Shown: positions 8,423-16,868 of the stretch, piece by piece | Layout of the letters: the number at the start of each line of letters is the position of its first letter | Numbering within the stretch: position 1 is the first letter of the stretch | Origin: Candidatus Tokpelaia hoelldoblerii | GTDB lineage: Bacteria > Pseudomonadota > Alphaproteobacteria > Rhizobiales > Rhizobiaceae | DNA length: 64,000 bases | NCBI GenBank assembly: GCA_002005325.1 | Contig: CP017315.1 | Location: forward strand, 1,550,001-1,614,000 | Reading direction: 5' to 3' | The notes under the pieces: generated by a model | The model's database searches: none | What the model was told of the DNA's origin: nothing | Seen by the model: the letters and a program-made list of their open reading frames with translations, nothing else | Translations under genes and position numbers: made by a program

Positions 8423-9829
8423 ATGAGCACACAGACACCCGATGAGAACAAAGGCCGGCAACGCAAGGTTTACATTAAAACCTATGGCTGCCAGATGAAT
8501 GTCTATGACAGCCAGCGCATGAGCGACAGCCTGGATGCGCAAGGTTATCACATGACAGACAGCGCCGATGACGCCGACCTTGTTTTGATCAACACCTGCC
8601 ATATCCGTGAAAAGGCGGCGGAGAAGCTTTATTCCGACCTTGGGCGGCTGCGCAAAAAACGCCGGAAAAGCGGCCGTGATATAACAATCGGCGTTACCGG
8701 TTGCGTCGCGCAGGCTGAAGGGCAGGAAATCATCCGCCGCGAACCGGCGGTCGATCTGGTTGTCGGCCCGCAAACCTATCACCGCCTGCCGCAAATCCTG
8801 CAACAGGTGGCAAAAGGGGAAAAGGTGGTTGAAACCGAATATGCGGTGGAAGACAAGTTTGCCCGCCTGCCCCTGCCGAAAAAAGACATCACGCGGCAGC
8901 GCGGTGCCAGTGCTTTTTTGACCGTGCAGGAAGGCTGTGACAAGTTTTGCACCTTCTGTGTTGTGCCCTACACGCGCGGGGCGGAAATCTCGCGCCCGAT
9001 GGCACAGATTATCGCTGAGGCAAAAAAACTGGCTGAAGCCGGTGTGCGTGAACTCACCCTGCTCGGGCAGAATGTCAATGGCTGGCATAATGAAGGCGCA
9101 AATGGCCGCAAGCTGAAACTTGGCGACCTGCTGTACCGGCTGGCGGAAATCGATGGCCTGCAGCGCTTGCGCTACACAACCAGCCATCCGCGCGATATGG
9201 ATGATGCGTTGATTGCCGCCCACCGTGACCTGCCGATGCTGATGCCTTACCTGCATCTGCCGGTGCAATCGGGTTCTGACCGGATTTTAAAGGCCATGAA
9301 CCGCCAGCACACAGCGGCTGACTATCTCAGGCTTATTGAAAAAATCAGGACAGCGCGTCCGGACATTGCCCTTTCGGGAGATTTCATCGTTGGCTTTCCG
9401 GGGGAAACGGCGGCGGATTTTGAAGCGACATTACACCTTGTGCGCGAGGTGTTTTACGCGTCCGCCTATTCATTCAAATATTCCCCCCGCCCGGGCACAC
9501 CCGGCGCGGAACTGGGCGAACAGGTGGTTGAAGCTGTCAAGGACGAACGCCTGCAAGCATTACAGACGCTGTTGACCCGGCAGCAACAGCAATTCCAGCA
9601 ATCCAGGGTCGGCCTCGTCACACCGGTGCTGATTGAAAAGCCCGGACGCCATGAAGGGCAGATGATCGGCCGTTCGCCCTGGCTGGTGCCGGTTGCGGTG
9701 ACAACACAGGCCCCTGCCGGCGCCACGGTGGATGTGAAAATTGAGGAGGCGAAAAGCAACAGTCTGGTCGGAACAGGGCTGGCGGAGGTGGCGCAGGAGC
9801 CTATATCCTTCCTGTCTCTTGATATTTGA
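8423..9829 (+). CDS. miaB: tRNA-2-methylthio-N6-dimethylallyladenosine synthase
   Basis: This 468-residue radical-SAM methylthiotransferase converts i6A37 to ms2i6A37 in tRNA. The N-terminal UPF0004 domain has three cluster cysteines (KTYGCQMNVYDS, NTCHIREKA, TGCVAQAEG), the central radical-SAM domain has CDKFCTFC, and a C-terminal TRAM domain follows. The ATG at 8423 is preferred because it lies just before the conserved KVYIKTYGCQMN block, with AGAGG 14 bases upstream; in-frame starts at 8339 and 8396 would overlap or abut rimI and add an unconserved leader. It opens the miaB-phoH-ybeY-corC-lnt block. Confidence 0.94.
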   Translation: MSTQTPDENKGRQRKVYIKTYGCQMNVYDSQRMSDSLDAQGYHMTDSADDADLVLINTCHIREKAAEKLYSDLGRLRKKRRKSGRDITIGVTGCVAQAEGQEIIRREPAVDLVVGPQTYHRLPQILQQVAKGEKVVETEYAVEDKFARLPLPKKDITRQRGASAFLTVQEGCDKFCTFCVVPYTRGAEISRPMAQIIAEAKKLAEAGVRELTLLGQNVNGWHNEGANGRKLKLGDLLYRLAEIDGLQRLRYTTSHPRDMDDALIAAHRDLPMLMPYLHLPVQSGSDRILKAMNRQHTAADYLRLIEKIRTARPDIALSGDFIVGFPGETAADFEATLHLVREVFYASAYSFKYSPRPGTPGAELGEQVVEAVKDERLQALQTLLTRQQQQFQQSRVGLVTPVLIEKPGRHEGQMIGRSPWLVPVAVTTQAPAGATVDVKIEEAKSNSLVGTGLAEVAQEPISFLSLDI

Positions 9830-9846
9830 ATGTTGGAGGAAACTGG

Positions 9847-10902
9847 TTGAACATCCAGAAAAAAGCAAAACAGCAAAAGCAGCCTGTGTCAGGCGGCGCT
9901 TCTGATATAGCGCATTTTGTCCTTGTCTTTGACACCAACCGCGAAGCAAGCGCCGTTTTTGGCAAATTTGATGAGAATCTGGCGCGGATCGAACAGAAGC
10001 TCGGCCTTGATATCCGTGCGCAGGGCAATGAGGTCTCTGTCCGCGGTGAACCGCTTGCCGCAGCCCAGGCAAAACAGGCGCTTGAACAGCTCTGTCAACA
10101 GGTCAAAGCCGGCCATGAACCCGGCCTTTCCGACACCGATGGCGCTATTGCCATTGCGCAAGCCGCGGAACCGCAACCGGAACAGCCTGCCATGGAACAA
10201 AACCTGAAACAGCGCGGCTCCCATATCTCGACACGCAAGAAAACCATCTATGCCCGCACCCCGGCACAGGACGCCTATATCCGCGCCATGCACCGCGCCG
10301 AACTTGTTTTTGGCGTGGGGCCGGCGGGGACAGGCAAAACCTATCTGGCAGTGGCGCATGCCGCGCAACTGCTTGAACGCGGCGTGGTAGAGCGCATTAT
10401 CCTGTCACGCCCGGCGGTGGAAGCCGGTGAGCGGCTGGGCTTTCTGCCCGGCGACATGAAAGAAAAGGTCGACCCCTACCTGCGCCCGCTTTATGACGCG
10501 CTCTATGACATGATGCCGGCAGAAAAAGTCGAGCGCGGCATTGCCGCCGGTATTATCGAGATTGCCCCGCTCGCCTTCATGCGCGGGCGCACCCTGGCGC
10601 ACGCCGCGGTTATTCTTGATGAGGCGCAGAACACCACGTCCATGCAGATGAAAATGTTTCTTACCCGTCTTGGCGAAGGCGCGCGCATGATCGTCACCGG
10701 CGACCCGAGCCAGATTGACCTGCCTTCCGGCCAGTATTCCGGCCTTGTCGAGGCGCTGCGCATTCTGGAGCCGATAGACAATATTGTCACTGTGCGGTTT
10801 TCAGAAAAAGATGTGGTGCGCCACCCGCTTGTTGCGGCAATTGTCGGCGCTTATGACCGTCATGCTGAAAAAAAGCGGCAGAAACAGGCGGATACCGCGT
10901 GA
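9847..10902 (+). CDS. phoH: PhoH-like ATPase
   Basis: This is a roughly 351-residue protein: an N-terminal KH-like segment, then a PhoH P-loop ATPase domain with Walker A GVGPAGTGKT, the RPAVEAGERLGFLPGD motif and Walker B AVILDEAQN. PhoH-like proteins are linked to RNA metabolism, and this one sits directly before ybeY as in most proteobacteria. A TTG start at 9847 is chosen because GGAGGA ends six bases upstream; another in-frame TTG at 9826 would overlap the miaB stop and lacks such a site. The stop overlaps the GTG of ybeY by four bases. Confidence 0.93.
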   Translation: MNIQKKAKQQKQPVSGGASDIAHFVLVFDTNREASAVFGKFDENLARIEQKLGLDIRAQGNEVSVRGEPLAAAQAKQALEQLCQQVKAGHEPGLSDTDGAIAIAQAAEPQPEQPAMEQNLKQRGSHISTRKKTIYARTPAQDAYIRAMHRAELVFGVGPAGTGKTYLAVAHAAQLLERGVVERIILSRPAVEAGERLGFLPGDMKEKVDPYLRPLYDALYDMMPAEKVERGIAAGIIEIAPLAFMRGRTLAHAAVILDEAQNTTSMQMKMFLTRLGEGARMIVTGDPSQIDLPSGQYSGLVEALRILEPIDNIVTVRFSEKDVVRHPLVAAIVGAYDRHAEKKRQKQADTA

Positions 10903-11372
10903 CTGAAATTGATATCAGCATGGAAGACAAACGCTGGGGGGCGGAAGAGCCGTTGCGCGCCCTGGCGGCAAAGGCTGTCGCTGCAACATTTGCCCGCCTT
11001 GGTTTCACGGATGTGACCAGCGAGCTGAGCCTTGTCTTCACCGATGACGCCACCATCCGCCAGATCAATGCTGAATGGCGCCACAAGGACAAGGCGACCA
11101 ATGTGCTTTCCTTCCCGGCCTTTCCTGTGCAGGCCGGGGAAAAGCCGGGCATGATGCTTGGCGATATTATCCTTGCCTATGAAACGGTAAAACAGGAAGC
11201 CGCCGCCGGGCAAAAACCGTTTGACCATCATCTGGCGCATTTGCTGGTGCACGGGCTGCTGCATCTTGTCGGCTATGACCATGAAAACAGCAGCGAGGCG
11301 GAAAAGATGGAACAACTGGAGCGGGAAATTCTGCACTCCCTTGCCATCCCCGACCCTTATATTGTATTATAA
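10899..11372 (+). CDS. ybeY: Endoribonuclease / rRNA maturation factor YbeY
   Basis: This 157-residue zinc-dependent factor takes part in 16S rRNA 3'-end maturation and 70S quality control. The UPF0054 zinc motif HGLLHLVGYDH is present with three histidines (H-x3-H-x5-H). The segment NAEWRHKDKATNVLSF is the other family hallmark. It begins with GTG in a GTGA overlap with the phoH stop, which suggests translational coupling. It ends 25 bp before the CBS-domain gene. Confidence 0.95.
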   Translation: MTEIDISMEDKRWGAEEPLRALAAKAVAATFARLGFTDVTSELSLVFTDDATIRQINAEWRHKDKATNVLSFPAFPVQAGEKPGMMLGDIILAYETVKQEAAAGQKPFDHHLAHLLVHGLLHLVGYDHENSSEAEKMEQLEREILHSLAIPDPYIVL

Positions 11373-11397
11373 GCGTTTTAACACAAGATATTGGGCT

Positions 11398-12399
11398 ATG
11401 GCTGACAAAAAACGAACACAATCCGCCGGTACAGACAGTACAGGGGCAAATGCAACAGATACGGACGGGCACAGTCCGCAACCACTGCAATCCTATGAAA
11501 AGCGCTCACGGGTAAAAGGGCTTTTTACCTTTCTGCGCTCACGGCAGAACAACACCCTGCAAAAAAACCAGCTTGACCACATTCTTTCCAGCGAATTCGG
11601 CGATACGTTTTCACCGCAGGAACGGCTGATGGTCGGCAATATCGTCAAGCTGCATCAGGCAAGGGTGGACGATGTGATGATTCCGCGCTCGGAAATCGAG
11701 GCGATCGAGATTGATACGACACTGGCAAAGGCCTTGCATCTGTTTGAGCAATCCGGCCATTCGCGCATGCCGGTTTACGCGCAGACCCTTGATGACCCGC
11801 GCGGCATGATCCATATGCGCGACCTGCTCAATTACATCACCCTGACCGCGCAGGGCGATGACAAGAAACGCAAGCCCGACATGACCCGCATTGATCTTGC
11901 CCGTCCGGTCAGCAAGCTCGGTGTTATCCGCGAGGTGCTGTTTGTGCCTGGTTCCATGCCGGCAAGCCAGCTGTTTGCCCGTATGCAGGCAACCCACATC
12001 CAGATGGCGCTGGTGATTGACGAACATGGCGGCACGGACGGCCTGGCCTCAATGGAAGATATTGTTGAGCTTGTGGTCGGTGACATTGAAGACGAACATG
12101 ACGATGAAGACGTGATGATTGTCCATGAATCGAAAGACTGCTGGCTGCTTGACGCCGGCGCTGAGCTTGAGGATGTCGAGGCGGTTATCGGCAGCAGCCT
12201 CAATGCCGGCGCCTATGCTGAAGATATTGACACCATCGGCGGGCTGGTTGTCTCCGTCCTTGACCGCATTCCCACCCGTGGTGAAACAATCGAGGCTATT
12301 CCCGGCTTCCGCTTCCAGATTGTTGACGCTGACCGGCGCAAAATCCGCCGCTTGCGGATGTGGCGTGTAAAAACCGATCATTCCAGTGATAACACATGA
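11398..12399 (+). CDS. CorC/HlyC-family CBS-domain protein
   Basis: This 333-residue cytoplasmic protein has a paired CBS module (from about residue 85; VDDVMIPRSEIEAIEI, then FEQSGHSRMPVYAQTLDDPRGMI in sequence) and a C-terminal CorC_HlyC domain of the FAD-fold type, including the VIDEHGGTDGLASMEDIVE signature. It has no DUF21 membrane domain, so it matches the short CorC/YbeX type that follows ybeY in proteobacteria, associated with magnesium/cobalt efflux and ribosome-related phenotypes. The start is the ATG at 11398, after the end of ybeY; the frame is open further upstream but antiparallel in meaning to ybeY. Its stop overlaps the lnt start (ATGA). Confidence 0.9.
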   Translation: MADKKRTQSAGTDSTGANATDTDGHSPQPLQSYEKRSRVKGLFTFLRSRQNNTLQKNQLDHILSSEFGDTFSPQERLMVGNIVKLHQARVDDVMIPRSEIEAIEIDTTLAKALHLFEQSGHSRMPVYAQTLDDPRGMIHMRDLLNYITLTAQGDDKKRKPDMTRIDLARPVSKLGVIREVLFVPGSMPASQLFARMQATHIQMALVIDEHGGTDGLASMEDIVELVVGDIEDEHDDEDVMIVHESKDCWLLDAGAELEDVEAVIGSSLNAGAYAEDIDTIGGLVVSVLDRIPTRGETIEAIPGFRFQIVDADRRKIRRLRMWRVKTDHSSDNT

Positions 12400-14045
12400 C
12401 GGCAAAAGCTGCATCCGCTTTTGCGCTCACACAGACCATTGTCAATCTTTCGGGCTGGCGGCGGCAGGGGGTGGCAGTACTGGCTGGCGTATTGACGGCG
12501 CTGGCTCTGCCGCCGGTTTATGCCCTGCCCGTCTGTTTTATCACCTTTCCCCTGCTCACCTTTTTGCTTGACGGCATTCATACCTGCCACGCCGGTCAAA
12601 CCGCAAAGCGCGCGCGGCTGGCATTCCTGACTGGCTGGAGTTTCGGTTTCGGCTATTTTGTTGCCGGCCTGTGGTGGACTGCGCATGCCATGCTGATTGA
12701 TCCTGCCAGTTACTGGTGGGCCATTCCCCTTGCCATTTTCGGCCTCCCGGCAGTTCTCGCCGTTTACTGGGGGCTGGCGGCGCTGCTTGCTTTTCCCCTG
12801 TGGCAGAAGGGTTATGCGCGGCTGCTGGCATTGGCCTTTGGTTTCGGCGTGGCGGAATGGCTGCGCGGGGTCCTGTTTACCGGTTTTCCGTGGAATGCCA
12901 TCGGCTATACCGCTATGCCCATACCGCTTCTCATGCAACCGGCAGCGGTTTTCGGCCTGTACGGCATGAATGCGCTCGCGGTGCTTGTCTTCGCCACACC
13001 GGCGCTTGCCATTGGCAAACACACCAGAAAAACCGGCGTTGCCATCACCGCCCTTCTGGTTATCGCCGCTCTCGGCTTCAGCCTCACCCGCCTGCCGGAA
13101 GCCATGCCAGCCGCAGACACGGGCGGCCTTGCGGTACGGTTGATCCAGCCCTCTGTCCCGCAGGATCAAAAAGCCGATCATGAAACGTTACGCGCCAGTT
13201 TTGAACACCACTTGCGCCTGACAGCCGCCGCGCCACACACCGCCCGTCAGGCGTCTGCCACACCGCAACTGGTTATCTGGCCGGAAACGTCTGTTCCCTA
13301 TCCGCTGGAAACCCCCGGGCTCCTGCCGCAGATCGCCGCCCGCCTGCAGCACAACCAGCAGGCGCTTGTCGGCGCCATACGCATGAAACGCGACAACAGC
13401 CATTATCATTACTTCAATTCCATGCAGCTTATTGACCATCAGGGGCGGATTCAGGCCTCTGCCGACAAGGTCCACCTGGTGCCTTTTGGTGAATATATGC
13501 CTTTTGGCGTGTTGTTTCGCCGCCTTGGCATACAGGGCATTGCTGAAATTGCCGGCGGTTACAGCGCCGGTGACAAACGGCACACCATCACCCTGTCCGA
13601 CGGCGCCGTTATTCTGCCGCTTATCTGTTATGAGATCATTTTCCCCACAGGGCTTGATTATGAAGGCCCTGCCCCCGATATGCTGGTCAATATCAGCAAT
13701 GACGCCTGGTTCGGCAACACACCCGGCCCGCGGCAGCATCTCCTGCAGGCGCAATTGCGTGCTGTTGAGCAAGGCTTGCCGGTCTTGCGCGCCACCAATA
13801 ACGGTATTTCCGCCGTCATCGACCCTTACGGGCGAATCACCGCCACGCTGGGATATGACCGGATTGATTTTATTGACACCCGTGTTCCGGCTAAAATCAC
13901 GCCTTTCTGGCGCGGAGGCGCAGGAACCATGCAGGCTTTTGCCCTCTTTACAATTCTGTTTGCAGCAGCAACTGCTCTGGCTTTTGCGCCCCGGATTTTT
14001 TGTCGTCACAAACAAGCAATTGACAATTCAGGGCGTTTATTATGA
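12396..14045 (+). CDS. lnt: Apolipoprotein N-acyltransferase
   Basis: This 549-residue inner-membrane enzyme adds the third acyl chain to lipoproteins. The N-terminal half holds several membrane helices (for example ALALPPVYALPVCFITFPLL), the C-terminal half the nitrilase-like periplasmic domain. The catalytic triad is visible in context: Glu in WPETSVPY, Lys in DKVHLVPFGEYMPF and Cys in PLICYEIIFP. The protein overlaps the preceding CBS gene by four bases. Its presence fits the lolA gene at 49 kb, since N-acylated lipoproteins are Lol substrates. A final membrane helix (TMQAFALFTILFAAATALAF) lies near the C-terminus as expected. Confidence 0.95.
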   Translation: MTAKAASAFALTQTIVNLSGWRRQGVAVLAGVLTALALPPVYALPVCFITFPLLTFLLDGIHTCHAGQTAKRARLAFLTGWSFGFGYFVAGLWWTAHAMLIDPASYWWAIPLAIFGLPAVLAVYWGLAALLAFPLWQKGYARLLALAFGFGVAEWLRGVLFTGFPWNAIGYTAMPIPLLMQPAAVFGLYGMNALAVLVFATPALAIGKHTRKTGVAITALLVIAALGFSLTRLPEAMPAADTGGLAVRLIQPSVPQDQKADHETLRASFEHHLRLTAAAPHTARQASATPQLVIWPETSVPYPLETPGLLPQIAARLQHNQQALVGAIRMKRDNSHYHYFNSMQLIDHQGRIQASADKVHLVPFGEYMPFGVLFRRLGIQGIAEIAGGYSAGDKRHTITLSDGAVILPLICYEIIFPTGLDYEGPAPDMLVNISNDAWFGNTPGPRQHLLQAQLRAVEQGLPVLRATNNGISAVIDPYGRITATLGYDRIDFIDTRVPAKITPFWRGGAGTMQAFALFTILFAAATALAFAPRIFCRHKQAIDNSGRLL

Positions 14046-14147
14046 TATACGTTTGTTAAGAGCTTCTACGCAGGCGTATTTATATACCCTCAAGACTCGA
14101 AAAAAGGGGGCGGTACAGCCGTTTACGCGGCAGGAAGATAAACGGAT

Positions 14148-14555
14148 ATGAATGAGAAAAAAAAACAGGCTAATCCTATTGATATTCACGTCGGCAGTAG
14201 AATTCGCATGCAGCGTAATCTCATCGGCCTCAGCCAGGAAAAACTGGGTGAAAAGCTGGGCATAACATTCCAGCAGATTCAGAAATATGAAAAAGGCGCC
14301 AACCGGGTTGGCGCAAGCCGCCTGCAGGCGCTGGCAGATATTCTGGGTGTGCAGGTCAACTTCTTTTTTGAAGGGCTCAAGCATGAAGCTGAACCGTCAG
14401 GTTTTGCTGAAGCTTCCCGGGAAGAATTCTGCTCAAGCAGTGAAGCCGCCCAGTTGTTGCGGGCTTTCGCCAGAATCAGAGATTCTAAAATCCGCCGTCA
14501 GGTCCTTGATCTTGCCAAAGCCCTTTCTGAAAAAGACGAAAACGACTTGCAATAA
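14148..14555 (+). CDS. XRE-family transcriptional regulator (upstream of metK)
   Basis: This 135-residue DNA-binding protein has an N-terminal Cro/C1 helix-turn-helix (residues about 16-70: SRIRMQRNLIGLSQEKLGEKLG, shown here in two overlapping halves LIGLSQEKLGEKLG and ITFQQIQKYEKG) and a C-terminal helical tail rich in charge (LRAFARIRDSKIRRQVLDLA). The same regulator type occupies this position between lnt and metK in many Rhizobiales. Its targets are not visible here. The ATG is preceded by AGGAAG. No dimerisation or ligand domain is recognisable beyond the helical tail. Confidence 0.87.
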   Translation: MNEKKKQANPIDIHVGSRIRMQRNLIGLSQEKLGEKLGITFQQIQKYEKGANRVGASRLQALADILGVQVNFFFEGLKHEAEPSGFAEASREEFCSSSEAAQLLRAFARIRDSKIRRQVLDLAKALSEKDENDLQ

Positions 14556-14594
14556 CGCAGAACAGCACCAGAGAAACAATAACGCAAAGCAGTC

Positions 14595-14637
14595 GCAAAC
14601 AGGCCGGTGTGACATCCGTTCAGGTCGTCCTGTTTGC
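14595..14637 (+). other. Stem-loop between the XRE gene and metK
   Basis: A perfect 9-bp inverted repeat (GCAAACAGG at 14595-14603, CCTGTTTGC at 14629-14637) encloses 25 nt that can itself form a short GGTG/CATC pairing. There is no T tract after it, so it is not a standard terminator. It lies upstream of a TTGACT hexamer at about 14684, so it may belong to the end of the lnt-XRE transcript. I do not recognise a known riboswitch class. Confidence 0.35.
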
Positions 14638-14761
14638 AATTGCCTTCCGCGTAAACAATAAACTGTCCATCATTTTCCCGTTTTGACTTTTTACCTTGTT
14701 CGTTGTACTGCTTGCACAAATCGGACAGGTTTCAAACAAAGCTCTACAGAGGTGCTTTCCC

Positions 14762-16027
14762 GTGCCACATACATCTTATCTTTTCACCAGCGAGTCTGTA
14801 TCTGAAGGCCATCCTGACAAGGTTTGCGACAGGATTTCCGATGAAATCGTTGACATGATTTACAAGGAAGCCCGCAAAACCGGTTTTGACCCGCAGAAAA
14901 TCAGGGTAGCATGTGAAACACTGGCGACAACCAACCGCGTTGTCATTGCCGGTGAAGTACGTGTGCCGGAAACATTGCTGAAAAAAGACAAGGCCGGCAA
15001 TTTCGCGCATGACGCAAAAGGCCATCCGCTGGTCAATCCGGCGCGGTTCCGCTCCGCGGCGCGGCGCGCCATCCGCGCTATCGGTTATGCGCAGGACGGC
15101 TTTCACTGGAAAACAGTGCGCATTGATGTGCTGCTGCATTCACAATCCGCCGACATTGCGCAAGGGGTGGACAAGGCGGCTGACCGGCAGGATGAAGAAG
15201 GCGCAGGCGATCAGGGCATCATGTTCGGCTATGCCTGTTCCGAAACCCCGGATCTGATGCCGGCGCCGATTTATTATGCGCACAAGATACTGGAACCGCT
15301 GGCGGTTGCCCGCCATATGGAAGAAGGCGAGGCTGCCCTGCTCGGGCCGGACGCCAAAAGCCAGGTTACAGTGCGCTACCATGATGGCAAGCCGGTGGAA
15401 GTTGTCTCTATCGTGCTGTCCACCCAGCATATTGAGCCGTCATGGGACTCTCAAAAAGTGCGCAGCGTGGTTGAACCCTATATCCGCAAGGCGCTTGATG
15501 GCCTGCCCATTGCCGCAGGCTGCAAATGGTATGTCAACCCGACCGGAAAATTCGTCATTGGCGGGCCGGATGGCGATGCCGGAGTGACAGGGCGCAAAAT
15601 CATTGTCGACACCTATGGCGGCAGCGCCCCGCATGGCGGCGGGGCGTTTTCCGGCAAGGACACCACCAAGGTCGACCGTTCTGCCGCCTATGCGGCGCGC
15701 TATCTGGCAAAAAATGTTGTCGCTGCGGGCCTTGCCGAACGCTGCACCATCCAGTTGTCCTATGCGATCGGCATTGCCCAGCCGCTGTCAGTCTATGTCG
15801 ATCTGCACGGCACTGGCAAGGCAAGCGAAACACAGGTTGAAAACGCCATTCGCAAGGTCATGGACCTGTCCCCTTCCGGCATTCGCCGTCACCTTGATCT
15901 CAACCGGCCAATTTATGCCAAAACCGCCGCCTACGGTCATTTTGGCCGCAAACCCGGGCGGGACGGTTCTTTCTCATGGGAAAAAACCGACCTGACTTCA
16001 GCTTTGAAGATGGCAATTTCCCAATGA
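14762..16027 (+). CDS. metK: S-adenosylmethionine synthetase
   Basis: This 421-residue enzyme makes SAM from methionine and ATP. The conserved blocks are FTSESVSEGHPDKVCD at the N-terminus, GDQGIMFGYA, the phosphate-binding GGAFSGKDTTKVDRS loop and the C-terminal AAYGHFGRK. A GTG start at 14762 is chosen because homologues begin within a few residues of TSYLFTSESV and AGAGG lies nine bases before it. A short AAAGC/GCTTT pairing would enclose that ribosome site, a possible control element. The stop overlaps trmB by four bases. SAM from this enzyme feeds the methyltransferases here and is the ligand of the SAM-II element at 41.6 kb. Confidence 0.95.
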   Translation: MPHTSYLFTSESVSEGHPDKVCDRISDEIVDMIYKEARKTGFDPQKIRVACETLATTNRVVIAGEVRVPETLLKKDKAGNFAHDAKGHPLVNPARFRSAARRAIRAIGYAQDGFHWKTVRIDVLLHSQSADIAQGVDKAADRQDEEGAGDQGIMFGYACSETPDLMPAPIYYAHKILEPLAVARHMEEGEAALLGPDAKSQVTVRYHDGKPVEVVSIVLSTQHIEPSWDSQKVRSVVEPYIRKALDGLPIAAGCKWYVNPTGKFVIGGPDGDAGVTGRKIIVDTYGGSAPHGGGAFSGKDTTKVDRSAAYAARYLAKNVVAAGLAERCTIQLSYAIGIAQPLSVYVDLHGTGKASETQVENAIRKVMDLSPSGIRRHLDLNRPIYAKTAAYGHFGRKPGRDGSFSWEKTDLTSALKMAISQ

Positions 16028-16731
16028 CAACACCGGTAAAACGCGGGCAGGCAGCTTTCTTCGGCCGCCGGCAGGGCAAGCCGCTGCGCAAGCGGCAGGC
16101 GGGTTTGCGCGAAACGCTGCTGCCGGCCCTGAAGATCAACCCCGCGACAGACACAGCCCCCGCAGAGCTGCGCACCTTGTTTGGCGATCCTGTCAGTGCC
16201 GTGCGGCTGGAAATCGGCTTTGGCGGCGGCGAACACCTGCTGCATGAATGCAGCCGCTTCCCGCAAACCGGTTTTATCGGTGTCGAGCCCTTTATCAACG
16301 GCATGGCCAAAATGCTCGCTTTGCTGGAAAAAACGCCGCAAGCCCAGGGCCATATCCGCCTTTATGATGATGACGCCACGTTTCTGCTCGACTGGTTGCC
16401 GGCCGCTTCCCTTGATGGTATTGACCTGTTTTACCCCGACCCGTGGCCGAAAAAAAAGCACTGGAAGCGCCGGTTTGTCAACCAGCACACCCTCGACCGT
16501 TTCGCCCGGGTGCTGAAACCGGACGCGCCGTTTCGCTTTGCCAGTGATATTGATACCTATATCAACTGGACATTGCTGCACTGCGCGCATCACCCTGCTT
16601 TTGAATGGCAGGCCGAAAGCGCGGCGGACTGGCATACCCCTTATGAAGCGTGGCCGGGCACCCGCTATGAGGCAAAGGCATTGCGTGAAGGCCGCCAGCC
16701 TGCTTACCTGACCTTTAAACGCCGCCCATAA
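16024..16731 (+). CDS. trmB: tRNA (guanine-N7-)-methyltransferase
   Basis: This 235-residue SAM-dependent enzyme makes m7G46 in tRNA variable loops. It shows the SAM-binding motif LEIGFGGGEHLLH, the acidic end of motif I region FIGVEPFINGM, and the signature DLFYPDPWPKKKHWKRRF that defines TrmB. The ATG at 16024 overlaps the metK stop (ATGA), so the genes are probably translationally coupled; an earlier in-frame ATG at 15976 would extend 17 codons into metK. It is the last gene before the rimP promoter and attenuator region. Confidence 0.94.
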   Translation: MTTPVKRGQAAFFGRRQGKPLRKRQAGLRETLLPALKINPATDTAPAELRTLFGDPVSAVRLEIGFGGGEHLLHECSRFPQTGFIGVEPFINGMAKMLALLEKTPQAQGHIRLYDDDATFLLDWLPAASLDGIDLFYPDPWPKKKHWKRRFVNQHTLDRFARVLKPDAPFRFASDIDTYINWTLLHCAHHPAFEWQAESAADWHTPYEAWPGTRYEAKALREGRQPAYLTFKRRP

Positions 16732-16752
16732 ACCGGGGCGCAGGATGCCCTC

Positions 16753-16781
16753 TTGCAATTTTGCAGAAAATATTTTAAAGT
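16753..16781 (+). promoter_or_regulatory. Possible promoter of the rimP-nusA-infB operon
   Basis: TTGCAA (16753-16758) and TAAAGT (16776-16781) are separated by 17 bp, a plausible sigma-70 arrangement just after trmB. It would start transcription about 20 nt before the leader hairpin at 16809. The match is moderate. Confidence 0.35.
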
Positions 16782-16808
16782 GCAGGAAAATTCTTGATCT
16801 TAACGGCA

Positions 16809-16838
16809 AGAGTGGGTCTGAAAGCCCGCTCTTTTTTG
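16809..16838 (+). terminator. Intrinsic terminator or attenuator in the rimP leader
   Basis: AGAGTGGG (16809-16816) pairs with CCCGCTCT (16825-16832) around an 8-nt loop and is followed by a T run to 16837. This is a standard Rho-independent terminator. It sits 78 nt after trmB but only 31 nt before the rimP start, so it may act as a conditional attenuator for the rimP-nusA-infB operon, as rimP leaders do in other proteobacteria. Confidence 0.7.
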
Positions 16839-16868
16839 TTAGCAAAATCAGGTAAAGGCAGGATTTTT

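Noticed and set aside
8351..9268. A 305-codon reading frame antisense to miaB
   Set aside because: It is a shadow frame of a well-supported radical-SAM gene, with no family resemblance.
14556..14761. A SAM-II riboswitch upstream of metK
   Set aside because: The required TGATTT, GCTTGCAGCC and GCTAAAA elements are missing, although all are clear at metZ.
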